Part shown: positions 9,801 to 20,500 of the stretch, piece after piece | Numbering within the stretch: the stretch's first letter is position 1 | Layout of the letters: each line of letters begins with the position of its first letter | Source: Actinomycetes bacterium | GTDB taxonomy: Bacteria; Actinomycetota; Actinomycetes; Mycobacteriales; Mycobacteriaceae | Assembly (NCBI GenBank): GCA_023461275.1 | Contig: JAEYMI010000048.1 | Coordinates: 186,001 to 250,000 of the forward strand | Length of the DNA stretch: 64,000 bases | Direction: 5' to 3' | Notes under the pieces: model-generated | Databases searched by the model: none | Seen by the model: only the letters and a program-made list of their open reading frames with translations | Told to the model about the DNA's origin: nothing | Translations under genes and position numbers: made by a program

Positions 9801-11540
9801 ATCACCGCTGTCGACGTCATACCGTTGACCGTCAACGGCAAGGTCGACGCGGCCGCACTGCCGGACCCCGTTCGGCGCGCGACGGACTCGCGCGCACCAT
9901 CGGGCGAGATGGAAGTCGTTGTCGCACAGATCTTCGCCGACAGCCTCGGCGGTTCGGAGAGTCCGGCCATCGGCGCCGATGACGACTTCTTCGCCCTCGG
10001 CGGCGACAGCATCGTCTCCACCACCATGGTCAACCGCGCGCGCCGACGCGGCATCCTCTTCACGCCGCGAGACGTCTTCGAGCACCGGACGGTGGCCGGC
10101 ATCGCAGCTGTCGCGCAGCAGATCGACACCTCGGCTGCCGATAGCGCCGAATCCGTATCGGCAGCCGCGCCGACGGACCTCACCGCACCCATCAGCATGC
10201 CGATCACGCCGGTGATGCACCGACTGCGCGAACTCGGGGGCACCATCAACCGGTTCAACCAGTCGCTGGTCCTCGACACCCCGATCGGTCTGAACGTGGA
10301 AAACCTCACCACCGCACTGCAAGTGGTCATCGATTCCCATGAGACGTTGCGCAGCACGCTCACCGTGGTGGCCGGTTCGGTGTGGTCGATGCAAGCTCAG
10401 CCCGTCGGCACCGTGTCGGCTGCCGATGTGCTCGAGGTCGTCGATCTGGACTCGAACGCCGACGTATCAGCAGTCATCGCCACAGAATCCGACCGCGCCG
10501 CAGGACGTCTGGACCCGACGTCGGGTCTCATGATCGCGGCCACCCTGCTGAACCCGATGGCTGGTCTTCGTGGACGACTGATCCTGGTGATCCATCACCT
10601 CGCCGTCGACGGCGTGTCCCGTCGCATCCTGATCGACGACCTCGCCGTCACCTACGCAGCGCTTGCCGCGGGCCAACCGGCGATACCGCTCCCCGAGGCC
10701 ACAGCGTGGCATCTCTTCGCCGAGGCCGTCACCGCGCGTGCGGTGGATCCTGCTCTGCTCGGTGAAGCCGAACACTGGGCCAGGGTGCTCGCACCCGGTG
10801 CGGATCTGGTTCCCGGTATGCCGCCGGTCGGTGGCACCGTCGGCGAACAGGAGGAACTCACAGTCACCGTCGAACCGGGGATCAGCGCGCCGCTGCTGAC
10901 CGCTGTGCCGCGTGAACTCGGCGTGGGCGTCACCTCAATCTTCCTGGGCGCCCTGCAACTCGCGGCCACCTCGGTTCTCGGTACCGGCGACCTGCTCGTC
11001 GACACCGAACGCCACGGACGTGACCTGGACTCATCAGGTGCCGGCGACCTCGACGTGTCCCATACCGTCGGCTGGTTCACCACCATCGCGCCACTCCGCT
11101 TGCCGGCCGCGGTAGACGGCGATCCGGTCGCCACGATCATCGCCGCCGACCGGGAGTGGAATCAGACGCCTTCGGGGGGCGCCGGTTTCGGCATGCTGCG
11201 CTACGTCAACCCACAGTTGGCGCCGGCCCTGGCTCAGCTCTCCCGGCCGTCGGTGCTGCTCAACTACCTCGGCCGCTTCTCGGTGTCCGGTGGGCTCGAC
11301 TGGCAACCGGCAGCCGAATCCGGCGCGCTGGCGGCCGCTCCCGATGCCGATCTCGGTTGCGATCACGCGCTCGAGATCGACATCGTCTGTCGCGACGGCC
11401 GCGACGGTCCCGAACTGACGGCGACCTTCGCGTACCTGCCGACGCAGCTGCGCCCAGACACCGTGGCACGTCTGGCCGAGGCCTGGCGTGCATGCATCTC
11501 GACAATCACCACCACCATCGAATCCGGAGTCACCTCGTGA
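3891..11540 (+). CDS. NRPS bimodule C-A(beta-amino acid?)-PCP-C-A(Thr)-PCP-E
   Basis: This 2549-aa synthetase follows the first NRPS with a GTGA overlap. Domain order: C (HHVALDG, His about 157), A (A3 about 571), PCP (GGHSL, Ser about 963), C (HHIAADE, His about 1155), A (A3 about 1626), PCP (GGDSI, Ser about 2040), E (HHLAVDG, His about 2236, with the TVGWFTT motif). The second A domain reads D-F-W-N-I-G-M-V-H, the textbook threonine code, and with the E domain it should deliver D-Thr. The first A domain reads I-D-T-T-I-S-S-G-D. The Asp that normally binds the alpha-amine (235) is Ile, and Asp sits at 236, as in beta-alanine domains. Boundaries and codes were read by eye, and the final Lys (517) was assumed. 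Confidence 0.92.
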   Translation: MTHGGKTQGDTTQGSGAIEDILPLTGLQEAIVYHSTAAGASDSADPYLIIAELDLDPLVGHVDVDRLRDAVRAVTARHAMLRTSYTRRRTGAPVARVHTDVPPDFTEIELSGTDELDDLRRRERGRGIDLTQPGPVRWTLARHHGSEATTLVVLAHHVALDGWSIHQVLAEVIAAYRGEQLAPVSPIRDFLQWLSARESDTAIWLDVLDGVAPTPVPTDDSASESQVVIRTLGLERSTALRALATRSGATLNTVIQLAWARVLGDLHDCDDVLFGAVVSGRHPALDGVDEMVGMLINTIPVRITLDPAESARAALTRIQRDQLRLIDHHHTPLADIVAARRSGELFNSITVFESFPRGGVRPRMFDDNTSAATLLVEDDPDVTLVLECRGADRTLIDKVIEELDALVEYPDEPLARRHRTTPVGLQGPQIGAVPPVAEQILTMAQNRRRHTAIVDGQRHLGYRELRSRTEALADSLRRRGIGPESIVALELGRRAEMVLAVLAVLRTGAAYLPIDPSYPDERRAFMRSDAAPDLLLTDADLDDLLAESAVAQDDHDENATTAVSHPDSVAYLIYTSGSTGTPKGVVGTQSALANRIAWAAQYWTGGTVLAKSSIAFIDGTTEILGALAAGATVVLADDQSARDAGLLAEIVASHGVDQITAVPALAQAIHDAMITDSAPSPRLERWIVSGEPLPAPIADVLAAGAELVNSYGSSEVAGDVAAGTIERHHQNQSNVHVGTPVPGTGIALLDRHLNPVADGSPGEVYVTGVQLGRGYLRRSGLTATAFVADPAGSGTRMYRTGDRGVRRADGRLVLLGRRDGQVKIRGHRVELAEVESAVLAVPGVLGAAVVARADADGNSRLDGYLVGQTTPEHVVEHLRESLPAAMIPGQWQVLDALPLTPGGKLDRRALPVTDDRHRAPRRAPETDVERLVTDTVADVLDLDPTGPDAPGLDDNFFDLGGHSLSATRMLTRLRIGTGRRLTVADVFDHPQLTEIAALLSDSTDNEAAAPNVAAPADEPVALVDRPDPIPLSPAQRSLYFQAGIDDSAYTVPFAVRLEASDPSTVVSAQQLAAALQIVVDRHETLRTRIVDGAQVVDPPAQRVIEVGTHVTDTIETTIRELIARPFDLAADHPIRAYLIAGTPDAGTTLLITIHHIAADEWSATTLFAELAAAYNGNPLPELPIQFVDHTIWQLERLGSPTDASSLAHQELEFWRETLAGSPEELDLPYDRRRGDHRDHRGDQVEIVIGADRLEALTALTRGESATMFIAVHAAVAIALAASGAGADIVVGTPTAGRTSTAAESLIGMFVNTLALRTDLGGNPTLREVISRVRTTDVTAYAHAEVPFDSVVAALAPARSLARHPIFQTMVQYRDAIVAPEFTGLRATPVFPPTTTAKFDLTFEFAELPDRDGIRLRTEFATDLFDTSTVSALVDRVVTALDLLADQPDIALSDIRWAATDEPATPVGAGTATSDSAGPANLAALFNDVAARYPHAVALSDNVLADNTLDDNSSALTYAEVQARATHIARSLVADGVRPGDLVALVLPRSSDLVVAVLGVLQSGAAYVPIDPDYPDERITAILSDASPTCVVDADRLAQILDDPDADSPSGSADIELPSVTRAHPAYVIYTSGSTGTPKGVVVSHGNVLALLTATSELVDVDDSDVWMLFHSYAFDFSVWEMWGPLSTGGHLVVPDRATTRSPEDLAALIDARGVTVLNQTPSAFFALDAADRGDTDDSVNSRFDLASLRLVIFGGEALDLSRLTGFLRRHPQVSPVNMYGITEITVHASYLPIDLNTITRAAGADVGKWLPGFTGTLLDDLLRPVPDGVAGELYLSGPQVATYYLNRPELTATRFVADPSHSGQVMYRTGDLFRRNTDGATLYAGRADTQVKIRGFRIELGEIRSVAAQAPGVRDVAVITRPAPAGGDEILAYVVGGLVVGGLSNGGAIDIDAVRAHLVSQLPEHMVPAAITAVDVIPLTVNGKVDAAALPDPVRRATDSRAPSGEMEVVVAQIFADSLGGSESPAIGADDDFFALGGDSIVSTTMVNRARRRGILFTPRDVFEHRTVAGIAAVAQQIDTSAADSAESVSAAAPTDLTAPISMPITPVMHRLRELGGTINRFNQSLVLDTPIGLNVENLTTALQVVIDSHETLRSTLTVVAGSVWSMQAQPVGTVSAADVLEVVDLDSNADVSAVIATESDRAAGRLDPTSGLMIAATLLNPMAGLRGRLILVIHHLAVDGVSRRILIDDLAVTYAALAAGQPAIPLPEATAWHLFAEAVTARAVDPALLGEAEHWARVLAPGADLVPGMPPVGGTVGEQEELTVTVEPGISAPLLTAVPRELGVGVTSIFLGALQLAATSVLGTGDLLVDTERHGRDLDSSGAGDLDVSHTVGWFTTIAPLRLPAAVDGDPVATIIAADREWNQTPSGGAGFGMLRYVNPQLAPALAQLSRPSVLLNYLGRFSVSGGLDWQPAAESGALAAAPDADLGCDHALEIDIVCRDGRDGPELTATFAYLPTQLRPDTVARLAEAWRACISTITTTIESGVTS

Positions 11541-14500
11541 GCACCCCGCCCGACCAGATGTCCGCGCCGCTGCTCGGGACGGACCACGACGACGCGGGGA
11601 CCCCGGCAACCGCCGGACAACGCGACATCTATCTGGCGATGCAGGTCTCCGACGACCCGTCGCTCTACAACACCGGCGTGTACGGCGTGATCGGCGCGAG
11701 CCTCGACGTGGAACGGCTTACCGCGGCGACCCTCGAGGTGCTCGCCGAAGCGGAATCGATGCGGGTGGTTTTCGACGAGGTGAACGGCGAACTGCGCCAA
11801 CGGCTCCTGCCGGTCGAGCAGTGGTCGGTGTCCCGAATCGATCTGCGCGGCCACGATGCGGTGGCGTGGATGCAGTCCGACATGGCCACGCCGATGGACA
11901 TTCATGCCGGTCCGCTCTCGGAGATCAAGGTGCTCCGCGTCGACGACGACACCCTGTTCATCTACCTCAAGATCCATCACCTGGTGTGCGACGGCGTCGG
12001 CATGATCCACTTCATGCAGACCGTCGCCGAAACCTACGACGGCAAACACGCCGCACGCCAGCGCAATTCACGCGGCTGGGACCTTCAGACGATCGTCGCT
12101 GCCGAGGACCGCTACCGTGACGGCGAGCAGTTCCGCGACGACGCCGACTACTGGCTGTCGCGGATGGCCGATCGTCCCGAACCGGTCCGGTTGCTGTCGC
12201 ACCCTGTGGCGCCGGGCATCGGCCGCACGCACGCTCGGCTCGAGATCGAGGTCGACAAACTCGCGGTGCTGCGGGCCACCGCGTCGCGACTCGGCATGCG
12301 ACCGACCGTGCTGATTATCGCCGTGGTCGCCGCCTTCGCCCAGATTCGTTCCGGTCGTGACGATCTCGTCCTCGCACTGCCGGTGACCGGTCGTCTGGAT
12401 CGTGCGGTGCGCACCGCACCGTCGATGTTGACCAGCGTCCTCCCGCTTCGGGTCTGCGCCAATGGCCGCGACAATCTCGATGATCTGGCCAAGCGGGTCG
12501 ATCGCGCGTTGTTCGGTCTGCTGCCGCACAGCCGGTTCCGTGGCGAGGATCTCGGGCGTGCGCTGGCCGCGTCGGCGCCGGAGGCCACCGCCCCGTACCG
12601 GATGTTCGGCCTGGGTGTGAACGTCATGTCCAACACCACCCGCCAGCTCATGGGTGGTCAACACATGAGCTCGCATGCCTTGGCCTCCGGCCCGGTGTCC
12701 GACGTGGAGATCCAGATCCAGTTGCGGCGCAAGGACCGTCCCGCCGAGGTCGTCTTCCGCGCCGTCGACTCCGCTGCCGATGACGTTGCCGTCATCGCCG
12801 AGGCCTTCGCCGACTTCATCGACACGCTCACCGCGCATCCGGACGTACGGCTGAGCCAGCTCGCCTCCGGTGAGATCCCGGACCCGGCCGTGCCCGATGC
12901 CGGCGGCCCGCTGCCGCTCGCGCCGTCGACTCACCGGCTGCGCACCGACGCGATCGATCCCGCCGACCTACCGCCGAGAATCATTCGCGCGCAGACCGAA
13001 CCGGATACGCCGACCGAGGCCGTCGAGTCCATCCTCAGCGGGTTGCGATCGGCGCATCCGGCGCTGCGCACCGTTCTCTCTCGTCCGGTGCCGATCCTCT
13101 GGACGCTGGCCACCGAACCCGACGTGCCGGGCGCGGATCCGATGTCGAACGCCACCTATGATCAGTCGACCGGCGAGATCGTGTTGCGCGCCGATCCGGT
13201 ACTGGTCGATCCGCACTCGGCACGCATTCTCGCCGAGGACCTGCGCACCGCGATTGCCGACGCCGGCGCGCAGCGCCACATCGAGATCGACCGGCCACCG
13301 ATGTCGCCGTCGGCGACCATGGCGCAGATCACTTCTGCCGCAAGCGACCTGAGCGCTCTGGCCGGCTGGTGGGAGGTCCTCGCTCCGGGTGCGACCCTGC
13401 CGGCTCCCGATCACGAGCACGACGCCGCCGATCCGGTCACCATCAGGGTTCCTATCGACACGCGACCCGCCACACCCCCGGCGATCACCACGTCCCGGGA
13501 TCTCCTCGCCCCGGTCATGGCGGCCATCCGCACGGTGCTCGGCGACAAAGTCCCCGACGCGTTGGCCGTCGACCTCGTCACCGACCTGCGAACAACGGAG
13601 GCGACCCGGACCGTCGGCCCGTTCACCGCACTCGACTGCGCCCGCATCGTCGCCAACGGACCGATACCCACCGTGATCCGTCCGGCCGGTCCGTCATTGG
13701 AAGTACTGCGGCACTTGTCGCCTCAAGTCGGCGCCGCGATGGCGTCGGCATTGACGGCCGGCGACATCGTTGAACCCGACGTGCTGATCGGCGACTACGG
13801 CCTACCCACCCACCACGCCCTGCGGGCCGGCATAGTCGGATCCGAGCGGACGGGATCCGAGCACTCGGGTTGGGTTGCCGAGGTCACCGTCGACCCGACT
13901 CGGGTCGCGTCGGCCGCCGAACTGGCCGAGGCCATCGCGAGCGCGATCGCAGCACGAGCCGAGGACCGCCTGGTCGATCTCGATGCCACCGAACTCGCCT
14001 CCCTCGCGCAAGAATTCGGAGCCCTCGACGATGTGTGGCCGCTGACGCCGCTGCAGGAAGGCCTCTACTACCAGGCTCGCGTCGACACCGACAGCGACAT
14101 CTACACGGCTCAGTTCTGGCTCGATCTCGGGCATCGGGTGGACGCCGATCAGCTACGCACCGCGGCTGCCGCGCTGCTTCGGGACAACCCGGAACTGCGG
14201 GCGGCCTTCGTCGAGCGCGGTGGGCAGCCGCTGCAGGTCATCCCCTCATCGGTCGAACCCGACCTGACAGTCGTCGACCTGACCGACACACCCGACGCCG
14301 ATGACGCCGGCGAAGACGTCCTCGCCGCCGACCGGGCCGCCGAGATCGACCTGGATCGAGCACCGCTGTGGCGGATGACGCTGATCCGACGCGCGGACGG
14401 CACCGACCGGCTCGTCGTCAACCGTCGATTCCTATTGTGGGACGGCTGGTCCGGTGGACTATTCGTGTCGCGCCTGCTCGCCTACCTCGACCACACGCCG

Positions 14501-17500
14501 GTGCCGCCCCGCGAAGCGTCGCTGCGTGACTACCTCTCATGGATCGCCACCGGCGACGACTCCGCTGCTCTCGACGCCTGGCGTCGCCATCTCGCCGGCT
14601 ACGACGAACCCGCATTGATCGCGCCACGCGCGGTGGGCGTGTCGCCACGACCGCCGCGACGCATCGAGATCGAGCTCGGCACCGTGGAGTCCGAGCGACT
14701 ACGCGACGATGCCCGCCGCGCCGGTGTCACGCTCAACACTCTCGTGTCGAGCGCGCTGAGCCTGACGCTGTCGCGGGTGCTGGGCCGCACCGACGTCGCA
14801 TTCGGATCGACCGTTGCCGGTCGCCCGACCGAGGTGCCCGGGATCGACACGGTGATCGGCCTGTTCCTCAACACCGTTCCGGTCCGCACCATCCTGCGTC
14901 CCGACGAGACCGTCGGAGAACTGTTGCGACGCAACCAGTCCGATCGCGTCGACCTGATGGCCTACGACCACATCGGACTCTCGCGGCTCCAACAGGAGAC
15001 CGGGCATCCGGTGCTGTTCGACGTGCTCTATGTCCTGCAGAACTTCCGGGGTGAGGCCGAAGAGGCCGAACAGTCCGCCCTGCACGACGTGATCGGTGAA
15101 GGCAGCCTCGATCACACCCACTACCCGATGGCGCTGGTGGTCACCCCCGGCACCTCGATGCGGTTCCGCCTCGAGTATCGCGACGACCTCATCGATGCCG
15201 CGACCGCCGACGGCGTCGTCACCCGGTTCCGAACCGCGCTGCGCGCCATCGGAGCACACCTCGATGATGCCGTCGCCGCCATCGATCTCGGACTGCCCAC
15301 CGACGCACCGGTCATCGGTCCGACACATCCGCTACCGACCACCACCGTGTCGGGACTGCTGACCGAACGCGCCGCGCAGATCCCCGACGCCGACGCGCTC
15401 GTCTTCGACGGTCGTCGCGTCACCTACCGCGACCTGGAATCCGAGGTCGATCGGGTTGCGCACGTCCTCGCCGATCATGGTGTCGGCGCCGAAACCGTTG
15501 TCGGCCTGGCGATTCCGCGCAGCATCGAGACCGTCGTCGCACTCTTCGCGATCCTGCGGGCCGGCGGGGCCTACCTGCCGTTGGAACTCGATCACCCCGA
15601 CGAGCGGTTGCACGGCATCGTCTCCGACGCGTCGCCGCTGGTGATCCTGACCCACTCGTCGGTGGCCGACCGCTTCGCCGCCCTGGACACCCGGTCACTA
15701 CTGATCGACCAGCTTTCCGACCCGACGTCGCAGTGGACCACCCCCGACGTCCACCCGGATTCGCCTGCCTACGTGATCTATACGTCGGGCTCCACCGGCA
15801 AACCCAAGGGCGTCGTAACCCCGTTCCGCGGACTGACCAACATGCAGCTCAATCACCGCGAGAAGGTGTTCGCGCCGGCGATCGACGTGGCCCGCTCGGC
15901 CGGCATCACCGGCCGCCTGCGCATCGCGCATACCGTGTCCTTCGCCTTCGACATGTCGTGGGAAGAGCTGCTCTGGCTGGTCGAAGGCCACGAGGTGCAC
16001 GTCTGCGACGAAGAGCTGCGCCGGGATTCGCAGGCGCTGGTCGCCTACTGCCATGCGCATCGGATCGACGTCGTCAACGTCACGCCGACCTACGCGGCGC
16101 AGTTGTTCACCGACGGTCTGCTCGACGGCGCCCACGTGCCGCCGTTGGTGCTGCTCGGCGGCGAGGCGGTCGGCGATCCGGTGTGGTCGCGGCTGCGCGA
16201 GCACCCCGGCACTTTCGGCTACAACCTGTACGGGCCTACCGAGTACACCATCAACACGCTCGGCATCGGCACCGACGAATCGCCCACCTCCTCGGTCGGC
16301 ACCCCGATCTGGAACACCACCGCACACCTGCTCGACCCCTGGCTGCGGCCGGTACCCACCGGTGTCGCCGGCGAGTTGTACATCAGCGGGGCGGGTTTGG
16401 CGCGCGGCTACCTCGGCCGCCCGGACCTCACCGCCGAACGCTTCGTCGCCGATCCGTTCCTGCCCGGCGCCCGCCTCTACCGGACCGGCGACCTGATGAA
16501 GGTGCGACCCGACGGCAACCTGGACTTCCTCGGCCGCACCGACGATCAGGTCAAGGTTCGCGGCTACCGCGTGGAACTCGCCGAGATCGACGCCGCGCTG
16601 ACCGCGCTGCCCGACATCGCGTCGGCCGCCGTGGTCGCCACCGCCGACCCGTCTGCGCCGGACATCAAACGACTTGTTGCATATGTCATCCCGACGGATC
16701 CGAACTCGGCGATCGACGTCGCCGACATCCGGCGGCGGCTCGCGACCGCGCTGCCGGACTACATGGTGCCCGGGCTCTACGCATCCGTCGACGAGTTCCC
16801 GATGACCGTCAACGGCAAACTCGACATCGCCGCGCTGCCCGAACCACAACGCGGCGGTGTCCGCCGGGCCCCGCGTACACCGCTGGAAGCCCGGGTGTGT
16901 GAGATCGTCGCCGACGTACTAGGACTCGTCTCCTCTGACACCGACAGCGCCGACGAGTTCGCAGTCGGCATCGACGACGACTTCTTCGATCTCGGCGGTC
17001 ACTCGATGGCCGCGATGAAACTTGCCGGTGCGCTACGGACCGAACTGGGCGCCGAGATCGCCATTCGCGACCTCTTCGAGGCACGCACGCCGGCCGAGAT
17101 CGCCGCCCGTGCACGCATCACCGGGTCGACCACCGACATCGTGGCGGGCCCTCGGCCGGAACGGATCCCGCTCTCGCCGGCACAGGAACGCCTGTGGCTG
17201 CTCTATGAGCTCGATCCGTCGGACACCTCGTACCACTACGGTCACGTCGTCCGGCTGCACGAGGCCACCGACTCAAACACGATTGATGAGCCGGCGTTGC
17301 GGGCGGCGGTGCGTGACGTCGTGATCCGGCATGAGTCGCTCCGCACCATCGTCGACGACTCCGACGGTGAACCGGCGCAACGCATTCTGTCTGAATCGCA
17401 CGTCCCCGACGTGGTCACGGTTGTCGAGATCTCCGAACGCGACACCGCGGAGGTCGGTCTCGCCGACGCGGTGGCACGTGCCTCTCGCGATCTGCTGACC

Positions 17501-20500
17501 ACCCCCTTCGATCTACGCACGGAACCGCCGATCCGGATCGGGCTGATCCGCGCCGCCGGACTCGGGTCCGATCAGGGCAGCGAGGGCAGTGTGCTGGTCA
17601 TCGCGATGCACCACATCGCGACTGACGAATGGTCTGATCGACCTCTGCTGTCGGACCTCACCGTCGCCTACCTCGCCCGATCCGGCGGTGCCACTCCCGC
17701 CTTTGAGCCGCTGCCGGTCCAGTACGCCGATTACACACTCTGGCACCATGATCGGCTGGCCACCTGCGCCGACGAGCAGCTCACCTACTGGGCGCAGACG
17801 CTCGCCGACCTGCCCGCCGAGATCGCTCTCCCCCGCGACCGACGCCGTCGCGGGGGTGCGCCCGGACCGTCGAAGACGCTGACCGCGACCGTCGACGCAC
17901 CGACCCGTGCGCGTCTGGCCGAGATCGCCCGCGGCCGTTCGGTCAGCATGTTCATGCTGACCCAGGCCGTGGTTGCCACGCTGCTGCACCGTGCGGGTGC
18001 CGGCGACGACATCCCGCTCGGCACACCGATTTCCGGCCGTACCGATCCGGCGCTCGACGATCTTGTCGGCTTCTTCGTCGGCACGCAGGTTCTGCGGACC
18101 GACCTGAGCGGTCGCCCGAGCTTCGACGATCTCCTCGACCGGGTGCGGCAGCTCGACCTGGCCGCCTTCGACAATCAGGACGTCCCGTTCCAGCGCATCG
18201 TCGAACATCTTGCGCCCGAACGTGTTCCAGGACGCAATCCACTGTTCCAGGTGTCACTGAGCTATTTGCCGCTCGACGCGGTTCCCGGCGCCTTGCTCGG
18301 GGTACCCGCGACGTTCGAGCAACTCAGTTCGGTGCAGGCCAAGTTCGACCTCGCCTTCACCTTCGTCGACATCGCCGCGACCGGCGAACTCAGCATCGGA
18401 CTGGAGTACGCCACCGACCTGTTCGACGAGTCGACCGCCCACATGCTGCTCGATCACCTGCGGATCGTCGTCGACACCGTGGCACAGAATCCCGGCATCG
18501 GCGTCGACCGCATCGACCTGGTCGTCGACGACGACCTGAAGGCTTTGCGCGCCAACGAAACCGGACCTGCTCCGGCTGTCACCGGCACCACCGTCACCGA
18601 GTTGCTGAACGCAGCGGCGGCCGACCACGCCACCGACATCGCGCTCCGCGACACCGCAGGCGCGTCGATGACCTACGCCGCGATGTCGTCGGCAGCCCAC
18701 CGGATCGCCGAGCGCATCGCCGAGTATGTGGAATCGCCGGAAACCGTGGTGGCCGTGGCCATGCCGCGCAGCATCGGACAACTCGTCGCGCTACAGGCTG
18801 TGCTCTATGCCGGCGCGGCGTATCTACCGATCGACCTCGACCTACCCGCCGAACGCATCGAATTCCTGCTCGCCGACAGCGGCGCGACCGCGGTGATCGT
18901 CGCGGATTCCGACACCGCAGCATCAAACAGCACACACGTGGCCACAACCCTTCCCCGCATCACCGTCACCGCAAATGACCTCGATGCTTCAACGGGCACC
19001 GACACCTACGTGTCACCGGCGCCTGTGCTGCCGGAGCATCCCGCTTACGTCGTCTACACCTCAGGAACCACCGGCCGACCCAAAGGTGTGGTGGTCAGCC
19101 ACGGAGCGGTCGCCGGGCTGCTGGCGTGGCGGCGCACCACCATGCCGGGCGGCTTCGGCACCGGCGACGCGGTTCTGGTCAAGACACCGGTCGGCTTCGA
19201 CGGTGCCGTGTGGGAACTGTTGCTGCCCTTCATATCCGGGGCCACCGCAGTGGTCGCGGAGCCCGACGCCCAGCGCGACCCCCGCCGGCAGGCGGAGATC
19301 ATCGCCGAGCACGGTGTGACCACTGCGGTCTTCGTTCCGTCGCTGCTCGAGCTGTTCGTGCCGTACCTGCGGACGGCACCGACGCTGCGGCACATCATTG
19401 CCGGAGGTGAGGCACTCACCGCAGAGCTGGCCGGCGCAGTGGGCGATCGATCGCCGGGCCTGCACCTGATCAATGCCTACGGACCCACCGAAACCACAGT
19501 GGTCGTCACCGATCGCGTCGCCGGGCGTCGTACCCACACATCGACCGTGCCGATCGGGCGTCCCATCGCCGCGACCAGACTGCTGGTGCTCGACGCGTCG
19601 CTGCGGCGGGTACCCGAGGGCAGCATCGGCGAACTGTACGTCCGTGGGACACCGCTGGCCCGCGGCTATCTGCATGCTCCGGCACAGACCGCCGCGGCAT
19701 TCGTCGCCGATCCGACCGGTGAGGCTCCCGGTGCGCGGGTGTATCGCACCGGCGATCTGGTGCGCCGACGCGACGGTGAACTGGAATACCTCGGACGGGC
19801 CGACACCCAGGTCAAGGTGCGCGGCAATCGTGTCGAACTCGGTGAGGTCGAGGCCGCACTCCGGTCGCTGCCCGCGGTGTCGTCGGCCGTGGTGGACATC
19901 GTGGGCGACGCCTTGGTCGCCTGGGTCGTCGCCGACGCGGGTGTCACTTCGGAGACGATCGCCGAGCAACTCGCCGCGCAGGTGCCGTCGTATCTGGTGC
20001 CGACGCCGATTCTGACGCTGGATGCGTTGCCGCTCAACCACACCGGCAAGGTCGATCGTCGGGCGCTGCCACGTGCGGTCGGCGCCGTCACGGTCGGCAG
20101 GCCACCACGCACCACCCTGGAAAGCGATCTCGCGGAGATCTTCTCGGCCACCCTGGGCGTCGAGGTCAGTGACATCGACGCCGGATTCTTCACGCTCGGC
20201 GGACACTCGCTGCTGGCCATCAAGACCATCAACCTGGTACGCGATACGCTCGGCTACGAGCTCACGCTGCGCGCGCTGTTCGAGCGACCGACGATCGCAC
20301 AACTGGCGCAGTATCTGGAATCCGGTGCCGCCGACCGGGTCGCACCCGATACCCGACTCGCACCGCGCGATCCGGACCGGCCACTGATGCTGTCCTTCGG
20401 GCAGGAACAGATGCTGACGTTGCACGCGGTGTCGGGTCCGTCGTCGGCCTACAACGTGCCACTGCTCTGGCGGCCGGGCGGCCGCGACGGTGGTGACGAA

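Noticed and set aside
11156..11536. Extension of the third NRPS upstream to 11156
   Set aside because: It overlaps the E domain of the second NRPS and has no domain content. GTG 11537 with GTGA coupling is the likely start.
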